Positions 25,216 through 38,749 of a DNA stretch of 64,000 bases are shown here, in pieces. The stretch comes from Homalodisca vitripennis. Lineage: Eukaryota; Arthropoda; Insecta; Hemiptera; Cicadellidae. Numbering within the stretch: position 1 is the stretch's first letter; the number at the start of each line of letters is the position of its first letter. The stretch lies in assembly GCF_021130785.1 (NCBI RefSeq), contig NW_025776787.1, forward strand, positions 1-64,000, read 5' to 3'. The position numbers and the translations under genes were made by a program. Under the pieces are notes generated by a model that worked only from the letters and a program-made list of their open reading frames with translations, did not search any database and was not told where the DNA came from.

Positions 25216-27620
25216 ATATCACCCTAGGCTTATATTTGCTACTAAACCATATGGCAGGTATTAATTATTATTCTTATATCATGTGTTTAGTTAAAAACCC
25301 AGTTTGTGTTATTGCTTTTAGAGTAAAAAGTGAACTGCTAAAAATATTATAAAGTATAATTTATGTCATTGATGGCCATTTTGGGCCACCATGATTTGAG
25401 AGGGAAATATGTTTCTGGTAGCTATATAGAATCCCATAGAGTGAACAACTGTTACAGCACTTGGTGCAGTAGTACTATCTGGTGGACAAGCTAATAAAAC
25501 TACAAGGTCAAGAGCAAGCCATTATTTATTTTTCAATGTCGTTAAACACAAATCGTCCCATATATGGGAAAATCCAGGAAAAAAGGGTTAATAGCTTGCT
25601 CTTTTGTACATTGTTTGTGTATAATGTTATCTGGTCTTTGTACGCGATTTTTACAAAATTGAGCTTTTTTTGCTGGATCGAATATTTTGCTTTTCATTTA
25701 TTGTATTGTTAGTTTTTTGTTGAAGGTGCAATTGCAGAAAACCATAAAATTAATTCAAATCTTTTGGCAATTCTTTCTGTGAAATTGAAGACGACGGTGT
25801 CTTCATTCTTCAATTAAATTAATTTATAGAAAAATTTTAAGATCACAAGGATGTCTGCCACATACAATAACACAACTCTGGTCACGTGATGGGTCATGTA
25901 ACTCGTTCGTGCTCTCTTTTATTGGATCCTTTTTTGGCCTGTTTGTAGGCCAATAGAAAGCACCAGTAAAGATGGTTTTTTTTCGGATTTTGTAAAAAGG
26001 GTTGCCATATACACGTAGCAGCAAGCCGGAGACCGGCGGACTATTGGACTGGATCATACCCATACACGTTCAGTTGACATCTCTAGTCCGTCATGCTGTT
26101 ATTTGTTAATATGTGTAGTGTTTACTTGCAATGCGTGTTATATAAGTGAAATGTCACCTCCAGTGATGATACAAAATACCATTTTTTCTTTATGGTAGTC
26201 TTAAATGGTAACAGTAAGCGGCGAAAAAAAACAACGCGAGGGTTAAAAGTGGTGTACAGATACCTAATAGGAATATCACTTTTACAATAAATCAGCTATT
26301 GTCCCCATTTAAATAAATAAATTAGTGGTATTATGTATATTACATCGTTATTTTCGTAGTGCCCTTCGTCTACCAAAGTTTCTGCTCATCCCCAAATTGT
26401 AGAAGAGTCTTATAATCTCGTTCTCGAGAAGAACCGGACCTTGACGAATCCTAATCACTTAGTTCGTTTCTGTAGCTGATCTTTGAAATTGTTATAATTT
26501 TTAACAATTACAGGGAGTGTTGGATCTACCTGTTTTCCCAAAACTTCAAAGATCGCCGTACGTAAGCCGCTTCGCTCTTCGTCTTTTCGTGATACTTTCG
26601 ATGATTTTTATTTCATAAACACGGTTCACTTTCATAGACACAATAAAATTTCCCTTTGAGGACACTGATTTTCTTTTTTTTCTCGCGATATGTTGTCTGA
26701 ATAACAACCCATAAGAACTATGTAAACTACGCTGGCTCGCAGTTCAGGTGCCGGAAACTCCACACAAGCATCGGCTCGCTGAATCGTCTTCCGGGCCCAG
26801 CGGGATGGTCCCGAACCGAGATGATTTTCGTTCGATCACCAGGCAGCAGCAGAACTGTCGGTTTATCCGGGTTTTACGTGTAATGGCGGCCCCTTAAGGA
26901 AGTCGAACGTTCAATGCATTTTTAACCATTGTTGTGGGCCGTTTTTGTAATTAATCAAGCTCCATATTTGATTCAGCGCGAAAATACTATTGAAAAACAA
27001 TCTTCATTTTGAAATTTTTGGACTTTGCCGGGTTTGTAAGGGGGACTGCTCAATTGTAAAATATTTTTTAAAAACATCTGGTTAAGATACTATACTAGTT
27101 ATTATTAATTTATTCTCCAAGTGTTACTGAACATCCCTCATAATTACAACTCATTACTTAATACTAATTATTCATAATTTCAAATTTTTATATACATACC
27201 GTAAAGCGGGGGTGACTTGTGACGGCTTTTAGAGTTTTGTAATGTAAATTGGATAATTACAATTTGGATTTCATTATATTTATCATTATATGTATGGCTA
27301 CACGTTTTGGCTACATTATTAAAAAAAAACCCCCTCCCTGTGGTTGTCATCCATTCTTAATGTATCACCAAATTTTAATTAATATATCGGTCACAATCTC
27401 ACCCCAAAATTGTGGGGTAACTGTGACGGATTATATTTCTATTACAAGTGCAAGGAAAAGATGTTCTACAAAGTAACCCCTCAAAACCTTCTATTTACAG
27501 CAAAAAATAAGTACAAAATAAGTAAAGACAAGTATATTATTTAATCATAAAATTTTTTTTTGACATCAAACATTTTGCAAAAAAACAAATTATTGTTTTT
27601 TATATGAAGTTCGACATGGC
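25215..27620. other. Unrecognised; short GC-richer block at 26.70-26.90 kb
   Basis: No family recognised. Positions 26700-26900 are distinctly richer in GC and CpG than the flanks. The minus strand from about 26690 to 26350 holds a basic open stretch (IKIIESITKRRRAKRLTYGD) that could be an eroded coding segment. Confidence 0.35.
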
Positions 27621-27629
27621 TAGCAACCC

Positions 27630-28060
27630 ACTCCAAGTGGAAAACTTGATTACATTTCTCTGATACAATTTCATGTTTGGGATTGTATGTCCATACAAAC
27701 TTCTTTCTTTATCATAAAAAATTGTTCCTGGTTTTGATGGCAATTTCCATTTCTTTTTGATCGCTCCATGAACAGAAACAATGTAACCGCCATCTTTTTT
27801 CTCGATTAAACTTTTCTTAGGAACCAGAGTCCCATAAAAATTGACCGCCTATGTAATTTCTTCTACTGAAAAGTTCTTTTCATCAAATTCCCTGTTGCAA
27901 GAATTCCTTCATTTGCATCTTTACTCGTTCCTTCTAAACAATAATCATCATCGAGATCAGACAGCTGTTCACGGAACAAGTCCAGATCAAGTTCATCGGA
28001 ATCTGTTAAGTAGAAAATGATGCGTCGTTGACTTCACTTTTAATCGTGTGGGAATTGATA
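27630..28060 (-). pseudogene. Unidentified transposon-like coding remnant
   Basis: Minus-strand frames from about 28050 read SDELDLDLFREQLSDLDDDY, an acidic start. After a frame change NFSVEEI and VNFYGTLVPKKSLIEKKDGG follow, and the remnant continues through GAIKKKWKLPSKPGTIFYD to about 27630. Length, acidity and codon-like continuity suggest a real protein. I do not recognise the family; a transposase N-terminus or the C-terminal tail of a pogo-like protein are both possible. Confidence 0.4.
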
Positions 28061-28449
28061 TTTGCCACGTACACTGAATTTTGGGAAATGACCTGGGCCA
28101 CTAATCGTTAAAGGGGTCGTGGAAAGTTGATTGGAAGGGCAGGGCACGATATTTAAACACCAAAAACGCCGTTGCCGCCGGTTGTCGAGGGAGCGGACAG
28201 CAGCTTTGGATTTTGAACTCCGACACTGAAAATTTCCCAAATTTCCCAACAACAATAAAAAAGAAACAATTATCCCAATTCACTAAAAACTTTCTTATTT
28301 TAATTGTACCATAATAGTGCCCCTTTTACCTCTTAATACATGTTATGTGTGTATATACCGAGCTTTTGGTTATAAAATCACTCTCAATTATGTTTTTAGC
28401 GATTTATTGTTTCTCACCAAAATGTAACTTTTACATCATGACATTACTG

Positions 28450-29350
28450 AAGAAAAATTTATTAAAAGGCAGTTTCATCAGGTGGATCATCTCTAGGATA
28501 CTCAGGAGCATTATTTGCGTGTGGTAGGGTTGGTTTCGTAAAAATCAAGGCAGACCGTCGGTATCAGGTGTAGCATATGGACATCAGATCAATTGTATTT
28601 ATTTTTGTTTATAGGAAGTCTTTCTCTTAGAGACATGTTTGCAGATCTTTTGCCAAGTTATGTATTGATTCCTGTGGCGTCGAACTAATCAATATGCTTC
28701 TCTATACTCCTTATCAAATGACATTCATTCTGTTATAAAGTAAACTTTTCTTCAGGAAACGCTTACAACATGTTTTCGGGCCTTACTTCCCATGAACACT
28801 TTGAGAATAAAATGGCTCTTTGTCAACATCAGTTTTTTTCGGACACAAAGAACGGGAAGTTTTCTCGTTATTAACGTTTCAAAAATGTTTAAAAAATCTT
28901 CAATCTTCCATGGTTATGCACCTGGTATTTGTTAGGAGTTTGACGCACAAGTTAACTGCCAATCCCATGGAGTAAGTATAGTCATATTTTTGGTTCTGTT
29001 TCCTTTATTATTCAATCAGGGCATGCACTGTGTCTGCAGCCTGCACAAGGGTATGCCCCTTATAAATAATTTCTGTGAAATCTTTTTTAGCTGTGGGTAC
29101 TTTTTTTATAATCCAAAAAAGAAACCACATTATTTAATGTAATTTATTCTTGCTTGGCCGTAGCAGTTGTCGGTCCATAAGGTAAGTTTCATCGACTTGA
29201 GATCCTGGTATTACATTTGTCTAGCTCATTTCAGCAGCTCGCAACGAAGCTATTTCGTTACCACACGCGTGCGATTGTGGGCGCTAGCCCAAATTTACCA
29301 GTGAACTGATGTGTCCGATGAGGTCATTACAGAGTAAATTTTGAAGGTCC
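28450..29350 (-). pseudogene. GQNKN-family (DUF7869-like) remnant, copy B
   Basis: Minus-strand order from about 29350 begins with traces of WxExxARxxxNxxxASC. Then LKSMKLTLWTDNCYGQAR matches the LxLWSDxCGGQNKN motif with the N-K-N eroded. A KKYPQLKK segment and YKGHTLVQAADTVHALIE follow, the equivalent of the GHSxxxxDxxHxxIE motif. Then come YDYTYSMGLAVNLCVKLL and TRCITMED. A far C-terminal piece NAPEYPRDDPPDETAF lies near 28455-28510. The substitution of the D by A in AADTVH, if not a read error, would remove a putative catalytic residue. The neighbouring 28.5-28.75 kb adds little. Confidence 0.6.
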
Positions 29351-29499
29351 ATAATTTGTCGTTTTTAAATATTCTAAGTCACGGGGCATAGACTAAACGG
29401 TGGTTGCCAAGCTTGTTGGGAAGGCACACTGGTAAAACGTCGATGAGCGAGGATTTGCCTGGTGACAGGTTACGAATTCAGATACTCGTTTAATAGTGT

Positions 29500-32400
29500 A
29501 TCTTGTGTCGGATGCTGTCTAGGGGATCTTCAGTTTCTACAGGGTGGGTTAGTCTAGCCTTGGTCGGCGGTGAGGCATGTACTCCGGGTTGGGGTGTGGG
29601 TGGGAATCCTATCGTGGCATGGAGGGAAGGTACGCTGGTAGAGGTATAAGGGGTTTAGGGGGAGGTTTATCGGGGGGTAATTGAGCTCTGTCATGGGGCG
29701 AAGGCTCGGGGCCAACTTGAAACTCTCGGGTGCCACTGGCATTTGGGCTCACATGTTCCCTGAGGGATCTGGCATTTCATGATGGGGTTATTTATATTAA
29801 GGTAAGGAGGGGGCGGATATGTTTGAGTTGGTAGCATGCGTGGGGAGGCTCTGTAGTAGCTGGTTGTTCCCACTCTTGGGGCTGTCTTTACCAACTCCGC
29901 ATTGGTTGGTATGTTTGGCACGTTTGGAATACAAATGTCTTATGTATTTTATTTCATGTTATTTTTTTTTTTTTTTGCCTAAGGCTCCCAGCTTTCTCCT
30001 TTGCGGTAATTGCCCATCGATAGACCTCATTGTACATGCTATGTTTTGTTAAATTTTTGATTACCATAATGTTTTATTTTTATACAAAATCATAACCTTG
30101 AACACAATCACTTGGGTCATTGTGGGTGCCGAGGGGTTGAAACGGTGGTTTACTATTGGTAGGATTACCACTTCACCATTACATTATCACCCAACACTAA
30201 GTTATTACATTTGTCCTCTTTGGTGTAGTAACGTTGCCTCTGGTGTAGGTGAAGGTTCCTCTATGGTAGAAAAAACGCATGCTAAGCTTTTCAATCTCTA
30301 TCTGTATGGATGTTGGATTCTCGAACATTAACCTAAAGTTAACCTAAGTGTGTTATAAACCCTATTATGGTCCGCTTTGTAATTAGAAATTTAAAAGTTA
30401 GGTTTGAGCTTGGGGATCCCGATAATTATATATATATGGATGTGCAATCGGCAGCGGATCTAATTTTAATGTGATCTTCTATGGGCCTGGTGTCCTTCTC
30501 AGGCATAGTCTTTCCCGGGATAAATGAGTGGGACAACGGGTGGAAAGAACCTTATGGCCTGTGATAACCTCCATGTATGATGTACTAAGTGTTCTGGTTG
30601 GTCTGTGAGGGTTAGTTGTACATTGTTCTTTGTATGTCTATGGATTTAGGTAGTTGATTAATTTCCCTGAAGTGTTGCTTATGTACCGGGGGGTTTTGGC
30701 TTCTCCATAGTCGATTAATATATTTCTGGAGGATTTTGCATAGTTTATGGGACGTGGGGGTTTATTTATCTTGGAAACAGGGTTGGTCTTGCATAATTCT
30801 GGCTTCTTGGGATCTGGTCCAATAAAATCAGGGGTTGTATTGTGTGTCATTACTTGTGCCATGGTGCAATTCAAATCAGGAGGGGAGGTTTATGGCTGCA
30901 TGGGAGGTAGGACTATATTTCATTGTTGGGACATGGGGGCATAGGTTAGCTCGACTTGTGGAGGCTGTGATGGCGTTGTTTGGCCAGGAGGCAGGTAGTG
31001 GCTATCATGTTTTATTTAATCCATGGTTATGAAGTAGGATTCGTTGTGTTGGGCCAAGTGGTTTAAACCAGTCTAGCCTTGAGGTGTATTGCTGAATAAG
31101 GTTTGGTATAATTGTTTTCCATTTTTCTTTGGCTGGTATGCATTTATAGTCTTCATAAGGATAACAATGAAATTGCTCCTAACTTATTGGTTATGCAGTG
31201 GGCAACGGTTTGTGTAGGAACTTCCTTGATGTGTAAATTACTTAAGTCTGCTAAGTATAAAACAGAGTCCGTGCTGACTGCGTGTTGTGCGTGTTGGGTT
31301 TGACAGTGGTATCGGGGGTTTGTTCACATTTGGGGGTGAGGGACCGGAGCCTGTATGGTTGTGTGCGGGGACGGGAGGGATTTAGGTAGAAGGGTCTTCT
31401 AAGTTGGCTGGAGCCGATACAATTGTGGGACCGAGGGAATGCATGTAGGGGTGCGGAAGTCCATGGTTGTTTCGTTATTTGGGGAGGGATGGGAGGCGGC
31501 GAGGGTTTGTGAGACGGAGGGTATGGGCATGGAGGTACATGAACCACTTAGTTCATTGCCCCGCGGGATCGGGGGCTCGGTGGGGGGCGGTTTGCTCGGT
31601 CAACGTGGAGTGGGGGTGTGGCGGTCTCGGGTGGGGGGACTCAGGGATGAGACTGGAGAGCAGCTGGGCGGACACACCGCGGGCGGGCGGGGACGGGGGA
31701 AGCTTTGGCCGCGGGGGGCTGGGCCGCGTGCTTGACCCTTTTCTGGTGGATGAACGATGCCTTAATGTCATGGTTCTTTGTTCAACCTTGTGTCACGACA
31801 GGTGAGATTATAGGCTGTTTTGGTGGAAATAATCCACAGAAGGCTCTAAACCTCTGGAACTTATTTTGGTTCGTATAAGAACTAAAGGATTTTGATTTTT
31901 TACCTTTGGCCCTACTTGGTGCGAAGGCTGGTAGACCTCGCTTTACGAGTAGGCGATGCCTAACGAGTCGGATGCCTAGCAACGTATGCATCGGGGTAGG
32001 TAGCGGTTGCTGCTGCGGTTCAGAGGGGTTAGTTAATAGCGCTGTGAGCGTAGATCGTGGGGACGAAGAGTGGCACCATGAGGTCTCGGGGGGTTTAATA
32101 TTCTTCTTAGGGTGTGGTTTTACAGACTCCTGGTGTTGTACTGGGTGGCCTGGCGATCGTTGGGTGGCAAGGACGCGTCTTGTAGGAATGGGGGAGTGGA
32201 CGTGGACAGTAGGGCGGCTGTGTTAGGGTTAGGTTTCATTCATTCGGGCGAGGTTTTTGTTGTTCCTGGGGTTAGGGGGAGATATATGGTTATCCGCTGT
32301 TGCGTGGGGGCCGGTGTTGGGGGCGCTGTATTATGTTGTTATATGTTCGACGGGCCTATGTTTTCCGCTAACTCGTGTCAATTGTCCTGGTATTACATGG

Positions 32401-34720
32401 GTACAAGGGGGTTCTATGTATGGGCTGGAGTGGTATTGTTTGATAAGTGTCTTGTTGCATAGTAGACTGACTATCTTAATACATTGACATGTGTTTGTGT
32501 CATCACCTATTAGGTATTGGGGTCGGGGTTGGAATTTTTATTTAGGGGAGGGGGGTTTATAACGAACGGTCACCGTGTCGGTGGTGTATGCGTAGCTGGG
32601 TTATACCACTTTTTCATGCATTTTGCCATCAGACGTGGAACGGGGTGAGGTCACTTTTCGTGCAATTCTGAAGGCTAACAAGTGCATACTACTGCATATA
32701 TTAAAAGTTATTGGTAAAGCCCCCCCCACAACTCCCCGAAGTACGTGAAGCTGGGGTTTTGGCGGGCGGGGGGGTATCGGTGGGGGGCGGGGTTATGTTC
32801 AGGATTAAGTGGTTGAATTTTGGATGGGGTGGTGCGGTGTGATGGGTTTGGGTGGGTGGGTTTGGTGAGGTTGCTGTTGTAACATGGGTTGGGGGGGGGG
32901 TGGTGGGGAGTTGCGTTGCGGTGGTTGGGTTGGGGTGTACCAAGGGGCCCGGGCTAGGGGGCAGAGGTTTTTAAGCCGGGGCTGGTCTTTGGGGTTCGGT
33001 GTAGTGTGGGTTGGTATGTACTTTTTGTTCCCGGGCTTCTGGGCGGGGGTTGGTCTGGGTTCGGGTCTGGGTTTCTTTTTTTGATGCGGTCGGGCTCCGG
33101 AGTAAGTTTCACGCCTTTATGATGGGGGTACGTGGGGGTGACTGAGGGGAGTGTATATGTGGGGGGGACACACTTTGTGGTTGGTTAATATTTTCTGTAT
33201 GGGTCTGAGGAATCGCTGGGGATAGTTCCTATGTATTGGGTCTTAGTATGAAAGTAAATTAAGGCAGCACCCTGTTGTTATGGATATGTTATGAAGTATT
33301 TTCTACTGATTTATCATAAAATTCAGGATAACACAAATATAATAATTGTCTGCTCAAACACAAACGCTTTCTGCATACAAATAAATTTAAAGTGAAGTTA
33401 TAAAATGGTTGACATAGCAACTTGGTATTATCATGGTTTTTCAAGTATTAGTAAGTGTAAGTCGTTTTGCTTCTGTTAACTGATTTATTACTGTCTCTTG
33501 CTCGCTATAATTTTTTTTCAATGCAACATAACCCACTCTGAAACAAGGCACATGGAGGAAAATAACCTAGTTGTGTCGTCTTGTGATACTTCTCGGGATG
33601 TTATTCTTAGGGTGATATATCTTCTTGTGTAAGCGTCGCGGATGACTATCTCCTCGTGTTGCGGACATGATCTATCTGCTGGAGGTACTATGGACAGGGT
33701 ATAGGCTTCGGGGGCTCTGACTTGAATGTGGGGGGCGAGGTCGGGCTGGGCGTCTATGGTTGTGTTGAGGGCGATTTTCGGGTTTGTGGGGGTGGGATGG
33801 AAGCGTGGCTCACAACTGCGTAACTTGAACTGTTATGGATTTTGTGTTTAGGGTTTTGAGGGGGTTCGGTGCGTCGAAGGGGGTGTGGTGTTGACGGTTT
33901 TTTGATGGGGGTGGGTTTTGGGGTGGTGGCGGTTCTAGAGGGGTGGTCTTGGTATTTTGTAGCACTCGGGAGTCCTGGGGGTTTGTGGCCAGGGGTGATT
34001 TTTTAGAGGTTTTACGGTTGTTTTGGCCTTGGGGCCAGCGGGTGGGCAGAGCTGTGGGGCCTTTTTGTTCGTGCAGGGGTTCTGTCTGGGGGGCTGAAGT
34101 AGTATGTTGATTTAAGGCTATGATGGGGTTCCTTATATACGGGTAATTGAAGTGAGGTTGTGTATTAGATGTCTGTAAAAATGGGCGTAAAAAGTATTAA
34201 TAGTTATATTTGTGGGGTTTCAATTGGTATTCAGGCTGTGGTCACTGGGTTAAAATTACTTTGTGGGCTACCGGTGGAGATGGTCGTGTTGCGGGTAAAT
34301 ATAATTGTTGATATCGTGTGTGGGGGCGGCGATGACTTAAGTGTTGGTGGGGTGTTCGAGAGGGGATGTTTTAGGAGGAGTTTGGCTCGTGGTGCTTACT
34401 GAGTATGCTGCGGTACGGTCTCTGGTTTTAGGGTTGTCGGCGTATGACATTAACAATGGGGGGCCACATGTGGGCGCGGTATTTGCATTGTTTGCGGACT
34501 TTGTGGTGTGCAGGGTACGTGTAGTCGTGATGGCCTGGGGGGGGGGGATGGATACAATTGATTCTAAGGAATATTGTTATGGAGCCGGGGGGCGGGTATA
34601 ATGGGGTCACTGTCTTCAGACATTTAGGATTCTGACGGCAGCTTGCTAGGGCTGGGTCTGGGGCAACACCGCGGGGGGAAGTCTGCCCTCCCCCCCACAC
34701 CACTTTATTGGAAATGTGGA
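29500..34720. other. G-skewed island without recognisable genes
   Basis: About 5.2 kb in which the plus strand is rich in G and T and poor in C, in sharp contrast to the AT-rich flanks. Runs of G (10 or more at 32890 and 34538) and clusters of closely spaced G tracts, for example at 31561-31720, could form G-quadruplexes. Overlapping ORFs on both strands (such as 31439-31805 plus and 31251-31547 minus) are long because of composition, and their products look like low-complexity sequence. AT-rich patches interrupt it at about 29.94-30.12 and 33.24-33.56 kb. No repeat unit or mitochondrial gene was recognised. Confidence 0.7.
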
Positions 34721-34959
34721 GTTATAGACTTATATTCGGCATGTTTGTCCACTGCACTTTAAGTTCATAGAGTACAAATTGACTTGTTTTTCTGGTCGGC
34801 CGCTGCAATTATCAGAGTAAAAAATATTATTTCAATATCGATTTTCGCAATTTTTTACTTATTTTCACTGAGCCCGCCCCCCCCCTCCACCCTCTCCTGC
34901 CTCCACATCCCTGCCCCATGTTCAAATTCGCACGAGCTCTGGCTCCTTCGCCTTCTTGC

Positions 34960-36450
34960 CCAAGTATAGGCAGAAATACGGCATCATTTTTTCAGCTCAC
35001 AGACACAGTCAGGTTTAGCATATTTATTTAGATTTATAATACATTAGGGACACTTCCCCCTTTGGACACTGGAATACAGCTTTGGAAGGTATAACAGGCA
35101 ACAATGGTGTTGTCACTTCAATGAGTCTTTGTCCAGAATTTTTTTTCATAATCGAGATAGATCTTTTTCCATAATATGCTTTTCATATTCCTCTTGCAAA
35201 TGGTCTTTCTCTCACCTTCAGCTTGTCTCATTATGCATGGCACTAGACACAAAGGTCTGTTTTTGGGAACCAAAAAAAGATATATTATACTCTTTGGTGA
35301 ATTATATAGTAATACTTTTTATAATTCCATGAGCGGTTTTTTGAAAGCTTTTAAAATGTTCAACATTAAATCCACGATGTAAAATCATAATGTTTTTACC
35401 TATCCTTCTATGAATTCTCTGGTTGTGTTTGCCGTTAGATAGTGGCTCTCAATTTTATGGGAATAGATTCTATATGACGCCTGATGCCTTCATTTATTAA
35501 CTTGTCTTGGATCAGTTGATGCTTATCATGTTTACCCCTCAGTTCACCAGCAAACAAAGCCACTTGAGGCCTTCTTACTTATCAATAACGGTTCTAATTG
35601 GTCTGTCATTGATCCCTAGGGTGTTTCTGAAAAAAATCTGTTGCATACACGAACTCGGCTTATCAGGCACATCAAATAAAAGGCTTGGTTTGGTTTTCTC
35701 TTATTTCCTCTCTCTTGTACTGGGTAAGTTGGTTGTATGTTCTGAATATGTGATGCTATGAAATCTCTTTGGCGGGAAAGGTCACCAAGTGGCCCAATAG
35801 TTTTTGAAATTTGTTTGGACGTTCATCAGGGTTTATTTTGGTTTTTACACTGGATTCTAACATTCTTTCATTGCATGGTGGTTTTATTTTTTCTTTTTCT
35901 TCAATTAGTTTTCTGACTTAGCTGATGATTTATATTCCTCTCCAGAATTTCTCAGCTTTTTTGCTTTACATTTCAACCCAGTTGTCTTGTTAGTGACCTT
36001 TTTTCCTTTTTTCTTTTGGAGATCAGTGTTATTTTGTTCCAAGATTCAAAAAACATTATCATTTTCTTCAAAGATCTCAGGCCCTTTCTTTAGTATGTTA
36101 CAACAACTTTGTTTTCTCTAGGTATGTTAAATATTTTTGTTGGATATTGTTTGGGGTTTTTTAGGGATATTAAGGTCATTTTTTGGCTCGTAATTTGGAT
36201 CCTCGTCAGAATCAATTCCACGTCATAATCATTTTCACTGTTAGGGTCATTCTGAAAAAAGGATCTCCAGTGCTTTCGTTATCGGGTTTTACACTTTCGT
36301 TTTGGGTCGAACATTTGTCTTGGTTTTAGACTGAGCTGATGTCGTTGGCAAATTTTGTTTTTAGGCACACATTCCCTGCTTTTGTTGGTATTTTGTGAAA
36401 ATTCAACTAACACACTGTTTTGTTGATGTCGAACGTTTATGATTTTCTTC
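34960..36450 (-). pseudogene. GQNKN-family (DUF7869-like) remnant, copy F, N-terminal half
   Basis: From about 36450 on the minus strand an acidic GIDSDEDPNYEPKND segment is followed by CKAKKLRNSGEEYKSSAKS, the basic RKxLRNxGxEY motif. Then traces of FxxYWAL come before RTKP..LLFDVPDKPSSCMQ and IFFRNTLGINDRPIRTVIDK. LRGKHDKHQLIQDKLINEGI and RRHIESIPIESHYLTANTTR are next, an almost intact RGKH...ESHY block. Then PKKTDLCVxCHA, a helical KR-rich segment, and ACYxxQSxxPVSKGG / GEVSLMYYKSK, matching the DLQxVLPxPKG...YYKSKL block. The copy stops at the edge of a C-rich tract near 34.88-34.92 kb, so the GQNKN half is missing. Frame changes are frequent. Confidence 0.75.
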
Positions 36451-36477
36451 ATGTGAACTTCTTTAGAAGTACATTTT

Positions 36478-36880
36478 TAGGAAAAAAACAATGAGGAAAA
36501 ACATAAAAAAAATGTAAATAATAAAATGGAACATTGAAAAAAAAATAAAAAAAATAAAGAAAAATGAAAATAAAACAATGTGATGATATAAACAAAATTC
36601 AAAATGAAAAAAGATAAAAAAGAGAATCTAATATGACAAAATAAAAAAAAAGCAGAAATAAAAAAAAATGAAAAAGAAAAAAGAAAAAAAAATAAAAAAA
36701 ATAAACAAAAAAGGAATAAAAATTGAAAAAAGAAAAAAAAAAAAGATGGAATAATAATAAAAACACTTAAAAAATAACAGAATGAAATGAGAATGACGCG
36801 GGTTGGTGGTGACGAAGAATGAACAAAAAAGAGAAATGTAAAAATGAGAAATGATAAATAAAAAATTGAGAAAACTATGA
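36478..36880. repeat. A-rich low-complexity tract
   Basis: About 400 bp of the plus strand is A with scattered G and T. The 150-codon minus ORF across it (36477-36929) encodes only F, S, L and I runs and is a composition artefact. Confidence 0.8.
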
Positions 36881-37389
36881 CCGCCACATCAATCATAACC
36901 CTGAGTTTTGTCTTCAGGTTCAGCTTCACGGGTTGTAGGATCGTTGAGATTGGCTGGGTTTCAATGTGTTCAGTTATAAAGTTTCATTTGTAGTTTGAAT
37001 ATGGCTTTGAACCTCATTATTTGGGGTTGTATTTGGAATTTCCTCTTCATTATCACTGTCCACTCATTACCACATACAACACTATTATGTGAATGAGGAG
37101 TAGGCCATATAGTCTGTGAATTGCCTTTTGTTTGGCTAATTTTAAAATTCAGGGATGTTCTATTGCTCATTCACTGAGATTAAACTGGCTGTTGTGTGCC
37201 TTCACTAGAAATGAATGTCGTAACACTAAAAAAGTTCATAAATGAATGGCACACACCAGGCAAGGCATTTGTCTGTATGTGGCATTTCATTATTTTTATG
37301 AAATAAAATTGATATTGTTTAATGATCAGTTTAACAAGAAAATAAATCGTAATTAGTTACTAAACAGTGGAATATTTATAATAAAATTA

Positions 37390-38420
37390 TGAACTATTTT
37401 CGCATTACACAATGTGTCACACTCCAAAATTATTGCACTGTTGGTTTAAACATTCGTGATTTAGTTTCTTGCAAAAGTTCGAGGTGTGTAATAGACACCT
37501 TTTCTCATAAGTCTGCCACTGTGGAGGTATAATACAAAAATGAAAAAAAGTACAATTGATTTTCAAAGGAAAAGTGACACATGTCTCAAAATTTGGACTT
37601 GTGGATGGACAATCAAATTGAAGTCAAAGTAGTATCTAGGAAAAGTGACACAACTCAAAAATCTGTCATTATTCTAGTAAACAATTTAACATGTTACTTT
37701 ACAAAATATTACAACCAAAACAGGCACAAACTCAAAAAAGTGTCACTTTTGCAGAGAAATTATAGCAACTCACTCCTAGACAGTCAAGTCACAACTGAAA
37801 TGTGTCAGTTTTGCTAGAAATAAAACATAACCTAGAATGTTCTAGAAGAAAAGTGACACTAGATGCACTTCTAGTGGGAGCAAGCAGAGTTGGAGGTTGT
37901 GAACGTTTTTGACAGTGAAAAGGAATTAACTTATTTCAAGGACTATTAAACCAATAAAACCACATTTAAAAAAATTTGAGGTTGTGACACATTTTCTCTT
38001 CTGAGATGCAAGAACGATATTACAAACTTCTTTAAAGTCAATGGCAAGTAAAAAAGCACCTTGTTTTTCTTAAACAGGTTAAACACAAACTTAAGAATTA
38101 AAAAATTCAACAGTGGATGGTTTAGAGGTTAGTTGTTTGTGGCACTAAGTCACAAACAACTTTTTCTTCTTCCGAGCTTTTCTATTAGCATACATAGAGG
38201 TAAACACAGCACTAAGTCGACATGGTGCCCGATTAGTCACATTTGGTAACGTCAAATATTTTATTTAGAAGATAAAAATAGCACTATGTCAACACAGTGC
38301 CTTTACACCTCTAAGTAGTTACAGGGACATAGTGCCCAATACCCTAACCCTAAATTTGTTTCTGTATAAGACTAGGAAATAGTGTCCTTTAGCCTCTGTT
38401 TGTAGAGGGAAGTTAAAAAA
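37390..38420. repeat. Dispersed GTGTCAC- and GGCACTA-type short repeats
   Basis: AAAAGTGACAC or its reverse complement occurs about seven times between 37390 and 37990. GCACTA(A/T)GTC or its reverse complement occurs several times between 38140 and 38340. Clusters of short motifs in both orientations suggest the subterminal region of one or more DNA transposons, possibly the one represented by the remnant at 38.75-39.33 kb. Confidence 0.45.
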
Positions 38421-38749
38421 AGAATATAATGGTGATTAGATCAGAAAATTTTTAAAAACATTGACCATAGGTGGCCCTTTACCTCCCAATACAGTAGTTA
38501 TTTTCTGTACTTTCGTTAATTGATTGTAGTTTTGTGGATTAATATTGTTTTGAATTAATTTATTTTTCGTTTCAGTTTACCTCATTATCGTGTGTAAATA
38601 AAATTAAGAAAAACTTACTTGGGGAGCGTTTATATTGGATGGATCATTATTGGTTATATAAATAATATCTATTATTACCAATATTTATTTTTTAATTGAA
38701 TACATATAAAGAGGGTTTATACGTCTGTGATAGTAGATTAAGGTCTACT

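Noticed and set aside
31251..32462. Overlapping long ORFs on both strands of the G-rich island
   Set aside because: ORF length follows from the scarcity of A/T-rich stop codons. The products are proline-, glycine- or arginine-rich without motifs, and several overlap in different frames.
29500..34720. Mitochondrial insertion (NUMT) as explanation of the G-rich island
   Set aside because: No cox, nad, cob or rRNA segment could be recognised in either strand. The idea is kept only as something to test.
36477..36929. 150-codon minus-strand ORF
   Set aside because: It encodes only runs of F, S, L and I, because the plus strand is A-rich. It is a low-complexity artefact, not a membrane protein gene.
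38339..38352. CCCTAACCCTAA telomere-like sequence
   Set aside because: Only two units, with no array and no subtelomeric context.
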